Shown here piece after piece: positions 1-12,800 of a DNA stretch of 64,000 nucleotides. Origin of the DNA: Lineus longissimus (lineage: Eukaryota > Nemertea > Pilidiophora > Heteronemertea > Lineidae); NCBI RefSeq assembly GCF_910592395.1, contig NC_088312.1:23257292-23321291 (forward strand), read 5' to 3'. The position numbers were made by a program, and so were the translations under genes. How positions within the stretch are numbered: position 1 is the stretch's first letter; each line of letters starts with the position of its first letter. Below the pieces are notes generated by a model, which saw only the letters and a program-made list of their open reading frames with translations, was not told the DNA's origin and did no database searches.

Positions 1-1111
1 CAGCTGCTCCGAACTAAGCCTCAACAATAAGGGTACAGACACCTCTTCAAGGCTTCTCAGTCCATCTTGATATCACACTGATATACACAAAAACGCATAT
101 GTCACTGATGAAATCAGTCACTCACAAGTTGAATAAGAATGTTTGAATAGCTTGAATATTGCTTCCGTCCCGTAATCCCCCATACTTTGTATTTGCAATA
201 ACCGTCCTGTCATACTCTAAGTGGGCCTATGCGTCTGTTGTACAGGCCTGCTATGAGATATTCGAACGATACAGCTTAGTCCACAAGGCTTCTTGCTAGG
301 CGGGATAACACAAATGAATTGTAAACACCTAAATGGGAAAGAATCGATCTGAGCAAACAAAAAGCTGATAAATTTATCACTGCTGTCTATTAAGTTGAGT
401 GTACGTTGCTGTACATTTCTTACAATGATGTGTAGATGATGCATTGTTGTGTTTGCCAAATTTAACATGGAACGGACGGCAGAACAACCTGAAGAGGTGG
501 AAAGTGTTGTTGGTTCGATGTATTTTGAGTACCGCGGTTTAATTGGTATCCAGTACCTGATCAGTGGTTCCGAGATCTCCAGGAAGGGATACGGATACTC
601 TCACAAGAACATAGATCATTTGGATTCTCAATATCAGCGATAAACTGCTTGCTGTCCGGCGGTTTTTAAAACAAAGATTTGATACTGGACTGGAATTATT
701 GGTTGCCCACCACACATCGCGAGTGTGAAGCTGAAATGCTGGCCAAAAACGAGGCGCCTCGCCAAGAGTTTGGCGATAGTAGCTCCAACCGAAGGGTGGT
801 CCAGATGACTACTCTACCGCATTAGTACATTCATCATCCTCATCACAGTGTTTCTGTGAGGAAGGACGATGCTGATGTCACTACGCGGAGTGTGCCTCGG
901 GCCTGCAACTTCGAGTCAGAGTACATATTGAAGTACTTATTGTACTCTGTCACAAATACTATTGCATTATTCATCAGCCAATACCTCATGAAAAAGCTGA
1001 ACGAACTATTTCGGGACGCTATCAATTGGATTAACTAGACCCCCGGACGAGAAAAAGCATGGTGGACGAGGGCATCGGTCTACCTTTAAAAAATCTACGA
1101 GCTTACACAAA

Positions 1112-1263
1112 CAAAAGTGTCCAGGCATGGATCTATATGACGGGGATTCCATCCATGGGCCATCCATGGATAGATGATACGGTATCCCATCATAAATCCA
1201 TTGATGGAACCCATGGTCGTTTCTACCAGTGGCCCATCAATGATCCATGCATGGATACTTTTG
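1112..1263. repeat. Small foldback element with 22-bp inverted ends
   Basis: Positions 1112-1133 and 1242-1263 are imperfect inverted copies of each other (core GCATGGATC). The interior is full of short ATCCATGG-type palindromes, so the whole 152 bp can fold back on itself. No target-site duplication is evident and there is no coding capacity. It is probably an old MITE or a hairpin-prone simple sequence. Confidence 0.45.
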
Positions 1264-2002
1264 AGAGGAACATACCACACGGTAGAAACAGACAAAATAC
1301 TGGCTCATTTTGAGGGTCGTGTGTACCTGAGAGGCAACGATGTAGTCAGCAACAAGCTGTTTGACCAACTTTATAACGGAGACTTCTATGCGAAACACAT
1401 TAAATGTCATGTCCTAAATAGGCTTGTGAATCATGATCTATCATCGGACGGGTAGCATATATCTGTTCTCCATCCGCATTCTCCGATCGTTTGGTTAATT
1501 CTTATGTTTTCACTGGTATTATGCCACAGTAACCTGCCCTCACGAAAATTGAACAAAAAAAAGAAAATTTTCAATCGCGTTTTTATGGGACGGGTTTTGT
1601 TAAAAATATCCAACTTACCAGAGCGAGTTTACAACATTCCCATAACCTTCTGGATGTTTCAGATTTACTTTTCCCCTTGACAGTCAACCTACATTGTAGG
1701 CCTTTAGATAATGCTCCTGACAGTTACAGCGTCTACCTATAATGCTCCCAGCAGTTAGAGAATGCTGCGGTCAAAACGTTCAAGATCCATCACCAAGCTA
1801 GTAAAAAGATGATTTTGTAATCAACGTTTCGATTGTATCGTTCTCTATGTATTATATTAGGACTCTGGCATTCGGCACATAAAATGCATATACCCATGGC
1901 CAGCTGTTCCATAGGTAATACAGGCTTCGTTCACAACAAAACGTTAAATAATTAGATTGGTTTATGCGTGAAACACATGTATACCCATATTGACAGGTTT
2001 AT

Positions 2003-2060
2003 GAAATATTATTAAAAATTGTATCGAAATATTATTAGAAATTGTATCGAAATATTTTTG
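2003..2060. repeat. 23-bp tandem repeat, about 2.5 copies
   Basis: An AT-rich unit starting GAAATATTATTA recurs at 2003, 2026 and 2049, with one substitution between the first two copies. It is a short local duplication with no sign of function. Confidence 0.7.
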
Positions 2061-3000
2061 ACATTATTTCTTGCTAATTTTTCCCCAGGGCCTGATTGTT
2101 CAAAATATGTTTTTCAAAATGGTACGTGAAGCATATAGCAAGTATTTCAAGAATTAAGTATCTCATTATGTTGGAGTACATGTTATGACATCATATCATA
2201 TCATTATCTAGCAGTCCTATTTTTAATGCAACATAACTTTGATAGCTCATAACTTTTTCTTTTTATGAGATATTTTCTTGAAATAGAAAGCATATTTGCT
2301 AGTTTTAAATGAAGAATAAAACCCAACTAGACATTTTCAGTCTTTTTATCCTAAGTACATTGCACGCTGACAGTGTTTCATATTGAAAAGAGAATAGGAA
2401 GATGCCGTGTCGATCAAGATGAACAATATCAGAAAGAAAGTATGAACACCAATTTTTGTAGATCGATTTAGTATTTTGTTGAGTCAAGCTTTCGACACTA
2501 GTACCGTGTCTTCTTCAAGGATGCCAGGGAAACGTTTGACAGTCATGTAGCACAAAACAAGTTATACATCGGTAATCATATTGATTGTGCTCAGTGACTG
2601 ATGTAGGACTGCAGGAATTTAATGGAAGTCATTAGCACGTACACTTCTGAATACAGCAATTAGGAAACCAACTGTTTTATAGGTACACAATGTATAAGCA
2701 AATGTATAAGAAAACACAGTGATCAGCATTCTTCCTTGCATCATTCATGTCATCAAAGTTGTTATGGGTAGCCATAATATATGATAATCTGCTGATCCGG
2801 TGACAATAAATAATCCCGATATCGCGCGATCCGAATAATTCAATCGATATCATATTTGATACTTTGAAAATCATTTTAGTAACTGAACAATTCATACACT
2901 GCTGTACAGGGTGTATCCAAAAACAATATGGTAGGTTTGAAGGTTTAAAGTCATGAATAGCAATCGTTTTCTAAGGATAGAACTTGCAGCTGAAAGAATT

Positions 3001-3252
3001 CAGGCCAAGTACAATGTATTGTAAACAAAGCCGCTCGCACCTTGGCCTAAATCCCCATTGTTCTTCAGTCCAATCAAAGGGTTACAGGCCAAGTCCAATG
3101 TATTGTAAACAAAGCCGCTCGCACCTTGGCCTAAATCCCCATTGTTCTTCAGTCCAATCAAAGGGTTACAGGCCAAGTCCAATGTATTGTAAACAAAGCT
3201 GCTCGCACCTTGGCCTAAATCGCCATTGTTCTTCAGTCCAATCAAAGGGTTA
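3001..3252. repeat. 84-bp minisatellite, three near-identical copies
   Basis: Units begin at 3001, 3085 and 3169 and differ at only a few bases, which indicates recent tandem triplication. The 84-bp period equals 28 codons, so an open frame runs through the whole array on the minus strand, but it has no recognisable domain and the upstream frame does not extend. The third unit and the bases after it (3198-3279) resemble a single sequence at 15847-15930 inside the guanylyl cyclase gene. The array therefore arose inside one copy of a dispersed repeat. Confidence 0.85.
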
Positions 3253-4098
3253 CAAGGGCAAATCTTGATAACTGCGACCTTTACAATACAGCTTTCTGGG
3301 CGGTTGATAGGTTAAGGCCAATTAAAGTAATGATAACACTAACATATTTGTCTTAATTTTCAACGCAGCCTACACCTTTACAGTCATGTACTTTAATTTG
3401 TCACATCATCACATTGGAACTTCCAAAGCTAAAATTCTCTCCTTGTGTAGTTTGTACCAAGTATATTCCTTCACTGCAAACCTGAAAGAAATAAAATAAG
3501 TAGATTTATATCACGTAGAAATACAAAGTGTGACTCCCGGGTGAGGGAGCGCATGCGGCAAAACAGATCACAGATCAGCAGATTTTATCGCTTCGATGAA
3601 GACTCAAACGGTGGGCAGGAAACCAGTCCAAGAGAATTGGAGTTCGAATTTCGTGGTTCCAGCACGACGACACCCGCACCCACTTGCGTCTAGTGGATGA
3701 AGAAATTTAAATACCCATGGTAAACCGTACAGTGAACCATGAATACTGCTCTGGATAAAGTGAGCCGGGTATACATGTATGTAATTCAGCAAGAAATGGT
3801 CGTGGTGGCTGTTGCCCTACACTCTTTAGAAGAAACAATTTTACGAGCTATTGAAAAGCGTTGAAGGGTTTTCCCGCCAAGCAGAAAAAACCCCTCATGG
3901 GTTTCAGAATCTCAAGGTCCTTTGGAGATTTTTCATATTACCGAAAAACTTCTGAGGGGTGTACTTTTGTTTTGGCCGAAAAACCTTTCATGGTTTTTTC
4001 AAATGTTCGAAGACCTGCATTTCAATGAGTGTACACGTACACCAGAGCCAATATTTCATCAGAATTGAGTCATCTCTGAAATAAGAGCCCAGTTTCAC

Positions 4099-7000
4099 TT
4101 ACTCAATTAAGTCCTTTCTGGAAAATGTAGAGTTGACAACAACTGTTTGTGCTATAATGATCGTCATAGCTGAGTCGAAAAGGTAATCAGCCTGAAGAAA
4201 AGAGGTGAGAAAGACGTCAACATTTTGTAGGACCTTTGCAACCCCAATTATGAAGACAAGTTACCCGCCTCAAAACGATGAATGACAAAGGTACTGAGGT
4301 GTACGGAGAGGGCCTTAAGCTGGGTTTTCCATACAACATAAGAAGGTATGGAATCATTTCGCCAAAGCCAGACCGTTTACTAGAATGTGTACATGTAAAC
4401 GTGTCTCAAGTGTACCGATATGGTACGACTATGTAAACCGCTTTTGGAACAATATCTGAATACCTCTATACTGCTTGTACTTACCAGGACAGCCTTGTCG
4501 GTGAGGACAGACAGTCGCTGAACTTCCTTCTCGGTGATATCACGATCAAAATCTCCAAGTAATTTCTGTTCCTCGAGGTATGCCCGGAAGAATTCTGATC
4601 TAACGGCGTCAGAGTGCCTCCTCTCATCCGAGAGGTCAATATCAAGACCTGGGGAAAGAAGTGTACACGTACTGAACGCCAAACGGCTAACTGGTCTCAT
4701 CGCACGGCGTCCAAGTGCCATCTCTCATCCGAGAAGTCAACATTGGCAATTAGGAAAGAAATGATCCAGTGTGCCGCACAATAAGACTATAGCTTGACTT
4801 ATAAAACATGGATTTGGGAAATACCGTGAACAACCCAAATTGAAATGATACTGTATGGTAGATTACATAACCCATGCTCTTTTCAACTTTTCGTCGCTTG
4901 TGATAGAGTTGGAAGCCCTCAGGAGGGATGATGATAGGATTTGGACAAGGGATCCTCTTGTTTGGCCCTACAAGAACTTCCTTTCTTCTAGCAAACATAA
5001 AGACGACAGTGCACTGTCACTATATCGAAACCAATTCACGATCTTGTGAGAGAAGAAACAACTCACCACTCGCCGAAAACTGGAGAAAGCGTGCGAAGTC
5101 GACGGGGGTGAAGTTAAAGGCCGACAACTCGTAGTCGAAGAATATCACCCGATCTGAAAGTAATCAAATACAATTCAAGATCTACAGCGTTCTGTGTAAC
5201 GGGTGGTGGTGCGCTTGCAATACCTAAATTACACAAATAATGCGATTTTATGACATTTCATTCGATGTCTTCTTACCTTCTTCAGCCATATAAAACATGT
5301 TGACTGGGGTAGCATCAAGATGACACATCGCAATCGGCGCGCCATTATCACGCAATGCCACCATGATTTCATTAACTGCGGCCTGCCAGCACTCCTTCGA
5401 GGGATACTGCTTAAAACTGAAACAATAAAGGATGTCCATGTTTTCAGGGTGTCCTCCAAAAGGGAATCGATGTGTCATGTGGGCTATTTCTAAAGTTTAG
5501 TAAAGCCAGACATGATATACGATACCTACAACTGAATGCTGATAGCTGCCTGTTTCTGATGACTCGAAGGACTCTTACAGAGTGGACCCGATACAAAGGC
5601 CTCAGAACAGTCAGAAATGCGGCCAGATGCTGGCGGGGAACAGGCGCCGAAACAATTCGGGCACTCACCAGGGAATGGCTAACACTTAGGGAAAATGGTC
5701 CGGGAAGCCAGCTGACATGTCTGACTGTCCATGAAAGCAAATTCAACCAATCTTGGGTCGGAGAGAGCATCCTCTCACAGCAGACCTTCGTAACGTTCTT
5801 AAAGAACACTAAATCAAAGTAATATTGTATTTTGGAACGCTACAAAACCCACTGCGCGAGGATTGATGAGGGAGACCATTTGGCATGAGATTACCGTCGT
5901 GAGAGTCCTTTATTTCCCGGATGAATATCACAGGGATAGAACCAACTACTACACTATCGGTGGGCACTCGCCACCCTCTGATAGCCCATCTACGTAATGC
6001 TTTTGGAGTATGAGAGGTGTGTCAAAACTTGAATAAGGCAATAACGTCTATCTATTCCATTAAAGGTTGTTCGTAATACCCACATTTCATCAGTCTTCGC
6101 ATCTCCGTAACCATGATCTGGCCAATGGTCCATCACCTTCTTCTGTATCGCTATCATCTCCACCTCCCATGAAAACATCTCTCCGTATTTGCCTAAGGCT
6201 ATATCACTTGTCTTCTTGCTATGATATCTAGCTAACTCTCTTGCCGCTGCTCTGAAGTACAATCATGGACATGCATGTGTAAATCAATGAAATTTTTGTT
6301 TGCTTGGTCTCCGGTTGAGCGTCTCTGAAATGGGTGAAATTTTGAAAATCATTTGCATCATTTGTTTTAGTCTTGCTTCAATAGGTCACAGATACCGGCA
6401 AGCTTCTATCATGAGCCGGAGGCTTTTTTCGTCCTCTTAACGATTTCTCTAACTTTTTCCTGATTTATCTGACAAAAGCCGACATTGTTCGACTTTTCCC
6501 TGATCGGGGTCGGATTTCTAAAATAAACTTCGAAAAATACCAGGGCTTTCCAAAATAGGGCAATACAGATAAAAGGCCTATGTTGAATGGGGTTGATAAA
6601 ATGTGAATGATAATTAGCTCACTCAATTAGGTCACGTTGAGTGTTTGGCTCAGACCTCATTAACCGCATTCCACATAGGCCAATGATCTTTTCCTTGACC
6701 TAAAATTAATGAGAAGCTGCCTATTAGCAGCAATCCAAAGGTGCAAGTATATTTACCTCATGATCTTCACATTGCTGAACTCGCCCGCAGTTAACTCCTC
6801 CCATGGCCATGTCCTCCCCTGTAGATACTGCATACAGACCCCGTTCTTAAAGACACAGTACGTCCGCGGTGACAACCCTCTTTCATTGAACACTTTCAAG
6901 GCGGCAACCTCCCTCTTTCGGTCAAGGAAGGAATCAAAAGACGAGCTATAGATACGAATAACCACTGCATTTGAGATGTCTTCGTCGTGAGTGGCGAGTA

Positions 7001-7916
7001 GTAGAGTGTTAACGAAGCCCTCCTTGGAAAGGGACTGAAGGAAAGACAGACATACTATATGACGAACGGTGATGTAATTATTTCCTACATGAAATAGTAT
7101 GTTTTCTGTTGACCTAGTACCCAAATCTGACAACAGGTGGAGTCACGGTTTGGTTTGATTGCTCTAGCTGAAGCTGATCCGTGTTGGATGCTTAAATGTC
7201 CTGCAGTTTCTTCAATATATGACTTTTTTCTGGATATCTCATGCCGACCCACCGTCGTTGTGCGTATATCCATCGTTGAAAGGAGGAGACATTCACCGCC
7301 GATAAGTCGGTATGGGATATCTAAGACACGGGAGATCGGTGAAACTATGAGTATCTCCGTGTGTGAATCTTTGAAGTGGCGCTATGTGTAAACATAACAT
7401 AGATGAATATAGGATAGTACAGGTTTTTGGCTGTTCAGTACTTTAATCTGCCTTCAATGAGGTTGATGGTCAGGTATACACGTGTATGCCGTGTAAGTAT
7501 ATGCCTGATCATTCACCGCTATCGAGGTTGGTTACAGTACATCTATGCCGACATTGCACTGCTGAACAGTTCGACATATCGCTTGAATCCTCTTATACAC
7601 TGGAACCTCCCTTAGCGGACACCTCCCTACTAAGGACAACCTCTCTTTTAAGGACACTAGTTTTGGTCCCAAATTAGTCGTTTCCATTCAATTTGACCTC
7701 TCTAATTAGGACACCTCTATATTAAGGACAGCAACTGTCAGTCCCGAGGGTGTCCTTAATAGAGAGGTTCTACTGTACTTTGAACTCTATTTTCTCCGCC
7801 GCCCAATTCGGTCTGATTCTTTTGAATATCTTCCTCAGGCCGACATCCGGGTCCTCAGGGTTGATGACACCGTCACACTCGAGTACAGCAGACATTGTGA
7901 CGTCCTCAGCAGCCAT
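4099..7916 (-). CDS. Ethanolamine/choline kinase-like protein, 7 exons, 355 aa
   Basis: The protein should phosphorylate ethanolamine (or choline) with ATP in the cytosol, the first step of the Kennedy phospholipid pathway. Exons, in coding order: 7916-7779, 7034-6757, 6251-6084, 5416-5277, 5153-5067, 4648-4485, 4191-4099. All junctions keep frame and the total is 1068 nt. The ATG at 7916 starts MAAEDVTM. Visible family features are the ARELARYH helix, the kinase catalytic motif HxDxxxxN in CHLDATPVNMFY (about residue 230), the following metal-site DYE in FFDYELSAFN, and FFRAYLEE with ITEKEV near the C terminus. Most family members have HND where this one has HLD; the required His, Asp and Asn are present. 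The last exon (ADYLFDSAM onward) aligns only weakly and the tail is shorter than usual. Length fits ETNK proteins. The family is sure; ethanolamine rather than choline specificity is inferred from the ITEKEV region. Exon 3 could use a GT 4 bp further on, but only the GTGGGT donor keeps frame. Confidence 0.88.
4698..4748 (-). pseudogene. Decayed partial copy of kinase exon 6
   Basis: About 50 bp in intron 5 repeat the 5' part of exon 6 (about 4600-4648). The minus strand reads VDFSDERWHLDAVR and then a stop, against DIDLSDERRHSDAVR in the true exon. No usable acceptor precedes it in frame. It is a local duplication of exon sequence that has lost its reading frame. Confidence 0.6.
7598..7775. 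mobile_element. pogo/Tigger-like MITE, 178 bp, forming a splice donor
   Basis: The two ends are imperfect inverted repeats of about 27 bp. One starts CACTGGAACCTCCC and the other, read inward, CAGTAGAACCTCTC; both continue into a GGACACC motif. Both ends are flanked by TA (7596-7597 and 7776-7777), the target duplication of the Tc1/mariner/pogo superfamily. The interior repeats the same AAGGACA motif and has no coding frame. The right end abuts exon 1 of the kinase gene, so the intron donor GTACAG consists of one flanking G, the TA duplication and the first bases of the element. Confidence 0.65.
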
Positions 7917-8589
7917 CTGATCTGAGAGGAAAACGACTCATGAATACATTATTGTCACCATGGATACAGACGTGCCGCGAACTGCCTTGATTCTAATGCA
8001 TGAATACAGGACTCTAGACTGTCATGATTTAGACATTACCATAGCATTTTTACCTCCTCAGCTTTTTGTTTTCTCAAATTTAGTGGTACAATATATGTAA
8101 ACAACATATGCAGCAGTCACTTCTATATACGCTGCATGTATGCACTCTTTAGCATCTTCGCTAATCATAACTCAGGAAATCGAATGTAGTAACACATGAA
8201 ACGAATGATTTTATTTCCGAGCTCTCACTACACAATGGCTGCCCACTCGGCATACTTCGTCTAGCTCATCGGTATACCACACACTCTAATCGATAGGCAC
8301 AGCAGGAACACGCATGGTAGGTCTGCACTCTCGAAAACAGGAATCTATTCTTTCAACATTTACGTCTATTCGAACAAATGATGCAGGCTGGCGACCAGTT
8401 AGCTGCAGAGTGATGGACAAGGTTAGCTCGAACTTACCTTGCTCTAGGAATTCCAGTGTGCTGCAGTCAATTTATACTTAGCTTTATACATTGAATAAAT
8501 CGGCAAATTTGACCCAGATTTCTTAACACTTCAATCATCTCTTGATTATCGCGTGATATGACTGATATCATTATTCCCGAGGCCTCGTG

Positions 8590-9015
8590 CGATTCTAGCG
8601 ATCGTGGGTCTACCTATTGTATATGATGATATCCAAATCCTTTTAGCGCACCGGTTACGCTGTACTGTAATTCGTGACTCTATGAATTCGTATGCTTCTC
8701 CTACTGTTATTGTGTGTAAGAAAGGAAACTCCCTCCGTTTCTGCCTAAACCTCATCAGGAGGGAACTTGATAGACGTACAATCAGGGGTCCCTAAAGTTT
8801 ACCCGGGGTTGACGAGACTCTCAGATCTATACATGGTTCTCCTGCTTAGATCTACAGGCAGGTTATTGGCAAGTAGAGATCGAATAGTCTGCTAAGTTTG
8901 AAACTGCTTTCAGTTTGGGTTTAGGAATCTATGAATGTAATGTCATGCCTTTTGGAACAACTAAAGCTCGAAGTACATGTTATCATCTATTGGAACTTGC
9001 GTTGAGTGATGTACT
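8590..9015 (+). mobile_element. Degenerate Ty3/gypsy reverse transcriptase fragment
   Basis: The plus strand reads SYASPTVIVCKKGNSLRFC, the RT finger motif of Ty3/gypsy elements, and about 70 codons later NVMPFGTTKARSTC, which corresponds to the usual NxMPFGLxNAPxTF. Stops and frame breaks interrupt the two blocks, and the catalytic YxDD region is not found. There are no recognisable LTRs, gag or integrase nearby. It is an old, dead, truncated insertion. Confidence 0.75.
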
Positions 9016-9448
9016 AAGTAATTATCCCGGCAGAGTCCAAAACGCCAGGGAGGGGCATGGCCGATCGCCCATTGCTGCTCCGACGTCTATGAACGTAAGG
9101 AACAAAATAAAACCGAATTTTGACAAAATTGGCATTATTTACGATTTTGACGAAACGTAGGCTACAACATGATGCAAAGTTAAACGGCGGACCTCATACG
9201 GTACAGGGCACAGCCGCCAGAATATCACAAATGGCTCTTTAGTCTGACAGTTTTGCATCCTATTGCAGCGTAATACGATCGGAGATACTAACTGTGACAT
9301 GACAATAAATGTTATTATATTTTTCAATTACGCACGGAATGATCAACGTGACGAAGGAAGAAGTTCGCTGCAATTGACAACTTAAGATTCGCACTTTTGA
9401 CATAACATCGTTACAAACCCAGATTCTGTTGTACAAATGACGACCAAC

Positions 9449-9454
9449 TTTATT
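9449..9454 (-). terminator. Candidate poly(A) signal of guanylyl cyclase gene
   Basis: TTTATT on the plus strand (AATAAA on the minus strand) lies about 390 bp downstream of the stop codon at 9846-9848. The hexamer is common by chance in AT-rich DNA, so this is only the nearest plausible signal I noticed. Confidence 0.3.
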
Positions 9455-9845
9455 ATGTCAACGAGGTGACAGCCGACGTTTGCCAGTATCAATTTGACCC
9501 TCTTTATCAGTGACACCCATCAGATCATGTTACAGCTTCGTTTTAGCACTGCTGAGGCCTTCCAACTGCATGCAGTACATTCAAAGTTCATTTAACCCTT
9601 TTCGATGAGGGAGACGTCTTTCACGTCCGCTCATTATCATTTTGGTCGCAACTTTCCTGCAATTGCATATTCGCCACATTTTGAATGTAAATAATCACAA
9701 AGTCTATAGTTTATAATACTGGTAAATAACAAACTCCTTCACTCAATGTCTTTTGGCGATCCCCATCTGAGAATGTAATTGGTTCTTGCTGCCATACTTG
9801 ACTTGATATTTGATTCGACCGGTTCCAAGTCTTGTCCTGAATCTA

Positions 9846-12800
9846 TCATTGTCTCGATGCATCAGTGACTGAATCTAGCCAGTACGTCTTCATTTGACCT
9901 TTACCCTGAAACAGAGGAGGCGAGTGGGTAAAAATATTAAAATTTTGTGCCATCAACTATGGCTCAGATGAGCTGCTTCATGAGCACTACCAACAGAGCA
10001 TTTCCGACCGGGACCCATCAGGATCCTGTAACACCAGGATGCTGTACATATATATCAAGGACCTAAATCAACTTGCTCCTCGGGTTCCTAAGGAGAGTGC
10101 ATGAAATGACCCGAACTCTGTGAATGTACTAACCTTTATAGCCAGTTCTCCGCGAAACGTTGTTGTGAAGTACCCGTACCGCGACAATATCTCGTTTGTG
10201 GAGTTGCTGATATGGATCTTCAGGGCTGAAACGATAGATTAGACAACATCAACTGAGATGTCACTGCCGTCGTATGAAAGCGACATCGACCGTAGGTCAG
10301 CTTGTTTGCAAAATACTTTGCCTGGTCGAGGCATGCAGACACTAAATTGAGGTGTCCTGCTGCATCTGCAACAATGTGCTGACTGAAAGATGAAAATGGT
10401 TAGTCAGCGCCACGTAGCGAGGCTGCCGATGCACACGTCAGCCCTTCTCTCCATGGGTTGGATTGCACACCTCAAACCAGTCGATAGACCGCCGTAGTAT
10501 CTGTGAGTGTTCTTGTGTGCCATTGTTTCGCGTACAATAGATCAGGCCTCGAATGGATCTTGTGCTTAATCCATGCGCCGGGGAACAATAGTATTCAAAC
10601 TGTGCACTGAATTCAAATTTATTAGAGATTGTCTTCCGTTTCACCATTGTCCACAGTGGCTTCTTCATGACTGGTATTGTACACGTCCGATCTCGCAATT
10701 TCCCGGGGGAAACACTGAGAAATGCGAAACAACCACAGATGTAACACCGGTACCCCACGATTAAAATGTAGGTTCGTTCTGGTAACTTACGTTCCCCATT
10801 GCTTTCCATCCTTGAAGCAGTATTAACTGTGTCGCCGAACAAGCAGTATCTTGGCATCGTCAGGCCAACCACACCAGCAGCACATGGACCTAGGAAAGAG
10901 CAATGATTTCCATGCAGAATCAATTGCGAGAAAAGACAGACCTCGTTCTCCTCCCCACCAATAAAGACTATGGCTATCGAACTTTTACGGAAGCAAGTCA
11001 AACAAAGTGCAAAGTCCCCACAGAACGTCGTGTAGAGTAGAACGTCTGAAGTACTTTTCAAGGTTTGGAAAAGATGCTGATGCTGGGCGCAAGTCACCAA
11101 CCGAACAACTCGAATGAGACACGCTGGAAGGTCCTGGGGATCACGCTTGAAGTCAGGTAGACTCGTGGCAACATTGGAAATAATGCTTAAAAGTCCTCAA
11201 AATATCCCATCCTCCCGCAGCAGGCATTTGGGTGTTCATCGACATACACATAAACGAATAGTGAATCAAAGGTCTACTCTGGAAGGATGTGGTATCCCAA
11301 ATACGTACCCGAGTGTAACCCTATCCGCAACTGTAGCAGTTGGTCCGGACAGTGGCTGATTGTGAACTTTTTAATCGATTTCAGCAGTTTCAATGACATC
11401 TTGCTTATTTCCGCCGCGTGGTTGTCGCCGTTTTTGTTCGGTAAACCGGACACAACCATGTACGCATCGCCGATAGTCTCAACCTGGAGGAGACAAAAGC
11501 ATTATCTTGACAGTGAACTTCTGCGGATCAGTGTCGGAGGATGCTGTGGCACGCAGTGTCATGATTAACTCTAGGACTTGGGGTTGATCATAAATCCAAC
11601 AAAACATCAATGGTTAAAATTGATCCCAACTTAATTACCTTGTACACGTCATACTCTGAGATGATCTCGTCGAACATCGTGTAGAGGTCGTTCAGGAAAT
11701 CTATCACTTGCACTGGAGTGCTCATGGAAGAAAGCTTGGTGAAGCCCACTATATCACTAAAGTAGATGGTCACGCACTCGAATGTCTCGGGATCCACTTG
11801 GCCTTTCTCTTGGATCTGCGTAGCTATCACACTGAAAAGATTGCAATTTATGGCCGCTTTTTACTGAATGAAAGAGTAATTGAAGAAGCGACCGACTGCA
11901 TTGCCTGTCTGGTATTCCATCTTAATTGCTCTAGGCTCATTGGAGGAAAAAAGTGTAGACTGGTGAGAAAATACGTGGTCCTTAAGCAAAAGGAACGAAT
12001 TCAGGACCAAGATTTTCAATCGGCGTGAAAGACATTTTCATGAAAACAAGGAGAGAAACAAAGAAAAAGCTAAATTTACGGGGGCAAGAGACGATGAAGC
12101 AGCTCTTCCACTCTCTTCTTCTCCTCGAGGTATTTGCCAGTCCTCTCCTCGACGAGGTCCTCGAGGTTGTTCGCATACTGCTCCATACGCTGCATAAGGC
12201 TATCCATGATGTTTAACTTCCCTCTGCAAATGAAATGAGAACCATTGCCGTATTTCATGTACTACCAGTACCTTTGACCACTTCTAAAGAATACCAGTCA
12301 TGAGATGAAAGATACGTATTTCAATTTGAAATACATAAAATGCAAGTTCTTATAGCCCTTTATGTGCAATAGTCACAACTGCTTTACATTCATTTCTCAA
12401 TCGAACCCAGAAACCTTCGTGGAGAAATAAAGAAACGCAGCATTTGACCATATTATTGCTTGTGTTTTGAAAGTACATGTGTCGATAGGGACTGACCGAG
12501 CCTCGACCCCACAACCTTCCTCTGTGCCACCGCTTCCAAACCTCTTTGCTAGACAGCGCCAGCTCTTTCTTCTTCTGTGTTCGATACTGGCCACTCGTGC
12601 GCTTATTTCTGCAGCAATGACTATGAAAGGGGTGAGCGATCCTTCAACGGTCTTACAAGATAGCTTGGCACTTGACATGTCTAGAAAGATAGCTCGGACA
12701 CGAAAAAAATCAAACCTTTTCATAAACTTTTTACCTCGCTCCGTGGATTCCACTAAACTCTGTCAGCACGTCTTGTAGCTTTGGCCTAGCCTCCGGGTTC

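Larger units (their letters stand above)
1..4098. other. Intergenic left flank, no gene recognised
   Basis: I find no coding exon with a recognisable family or matching splice borders here. Open frames are short (under 95 codons) and overlap one another on both strands. The stretch is AT-rich and holds a foldback element near 1.1 kb, a 23-bp tandem repeat near 2.0 kb and an 84-bp minisatellite near 3.0 kb, each listed separately. Its right end is the 3' flank of the ethanolamine-kinase-like gene. A gene whose exons lie to the left of the window cannot be excluded. Confidence 0.6.
7917..9845. other. Intergenic between kinase 5' end and guanylyl cyclase 3' end
   Basis: The stretch lies between the start of the minus-strand kinase gene and the stop of the minus-strand guanylyl cyclase gene. 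It must contain the kinase promoter, but I see no convincing TATA or CCAAT element near 7917. A degenerate Ty3/gypsy pol fragment occupies 8590-9015. Nothing else is recognisable. Confidence 0.6.

Noticed and set aside
5444-5822. Overlapping open frames of 116-121 codons on both strands in kinase intron 3
   Set aside because: Both strands are open at once in a locally G+C-richer stretch, no family is recognisable, and the flanking exons join in frame without it.
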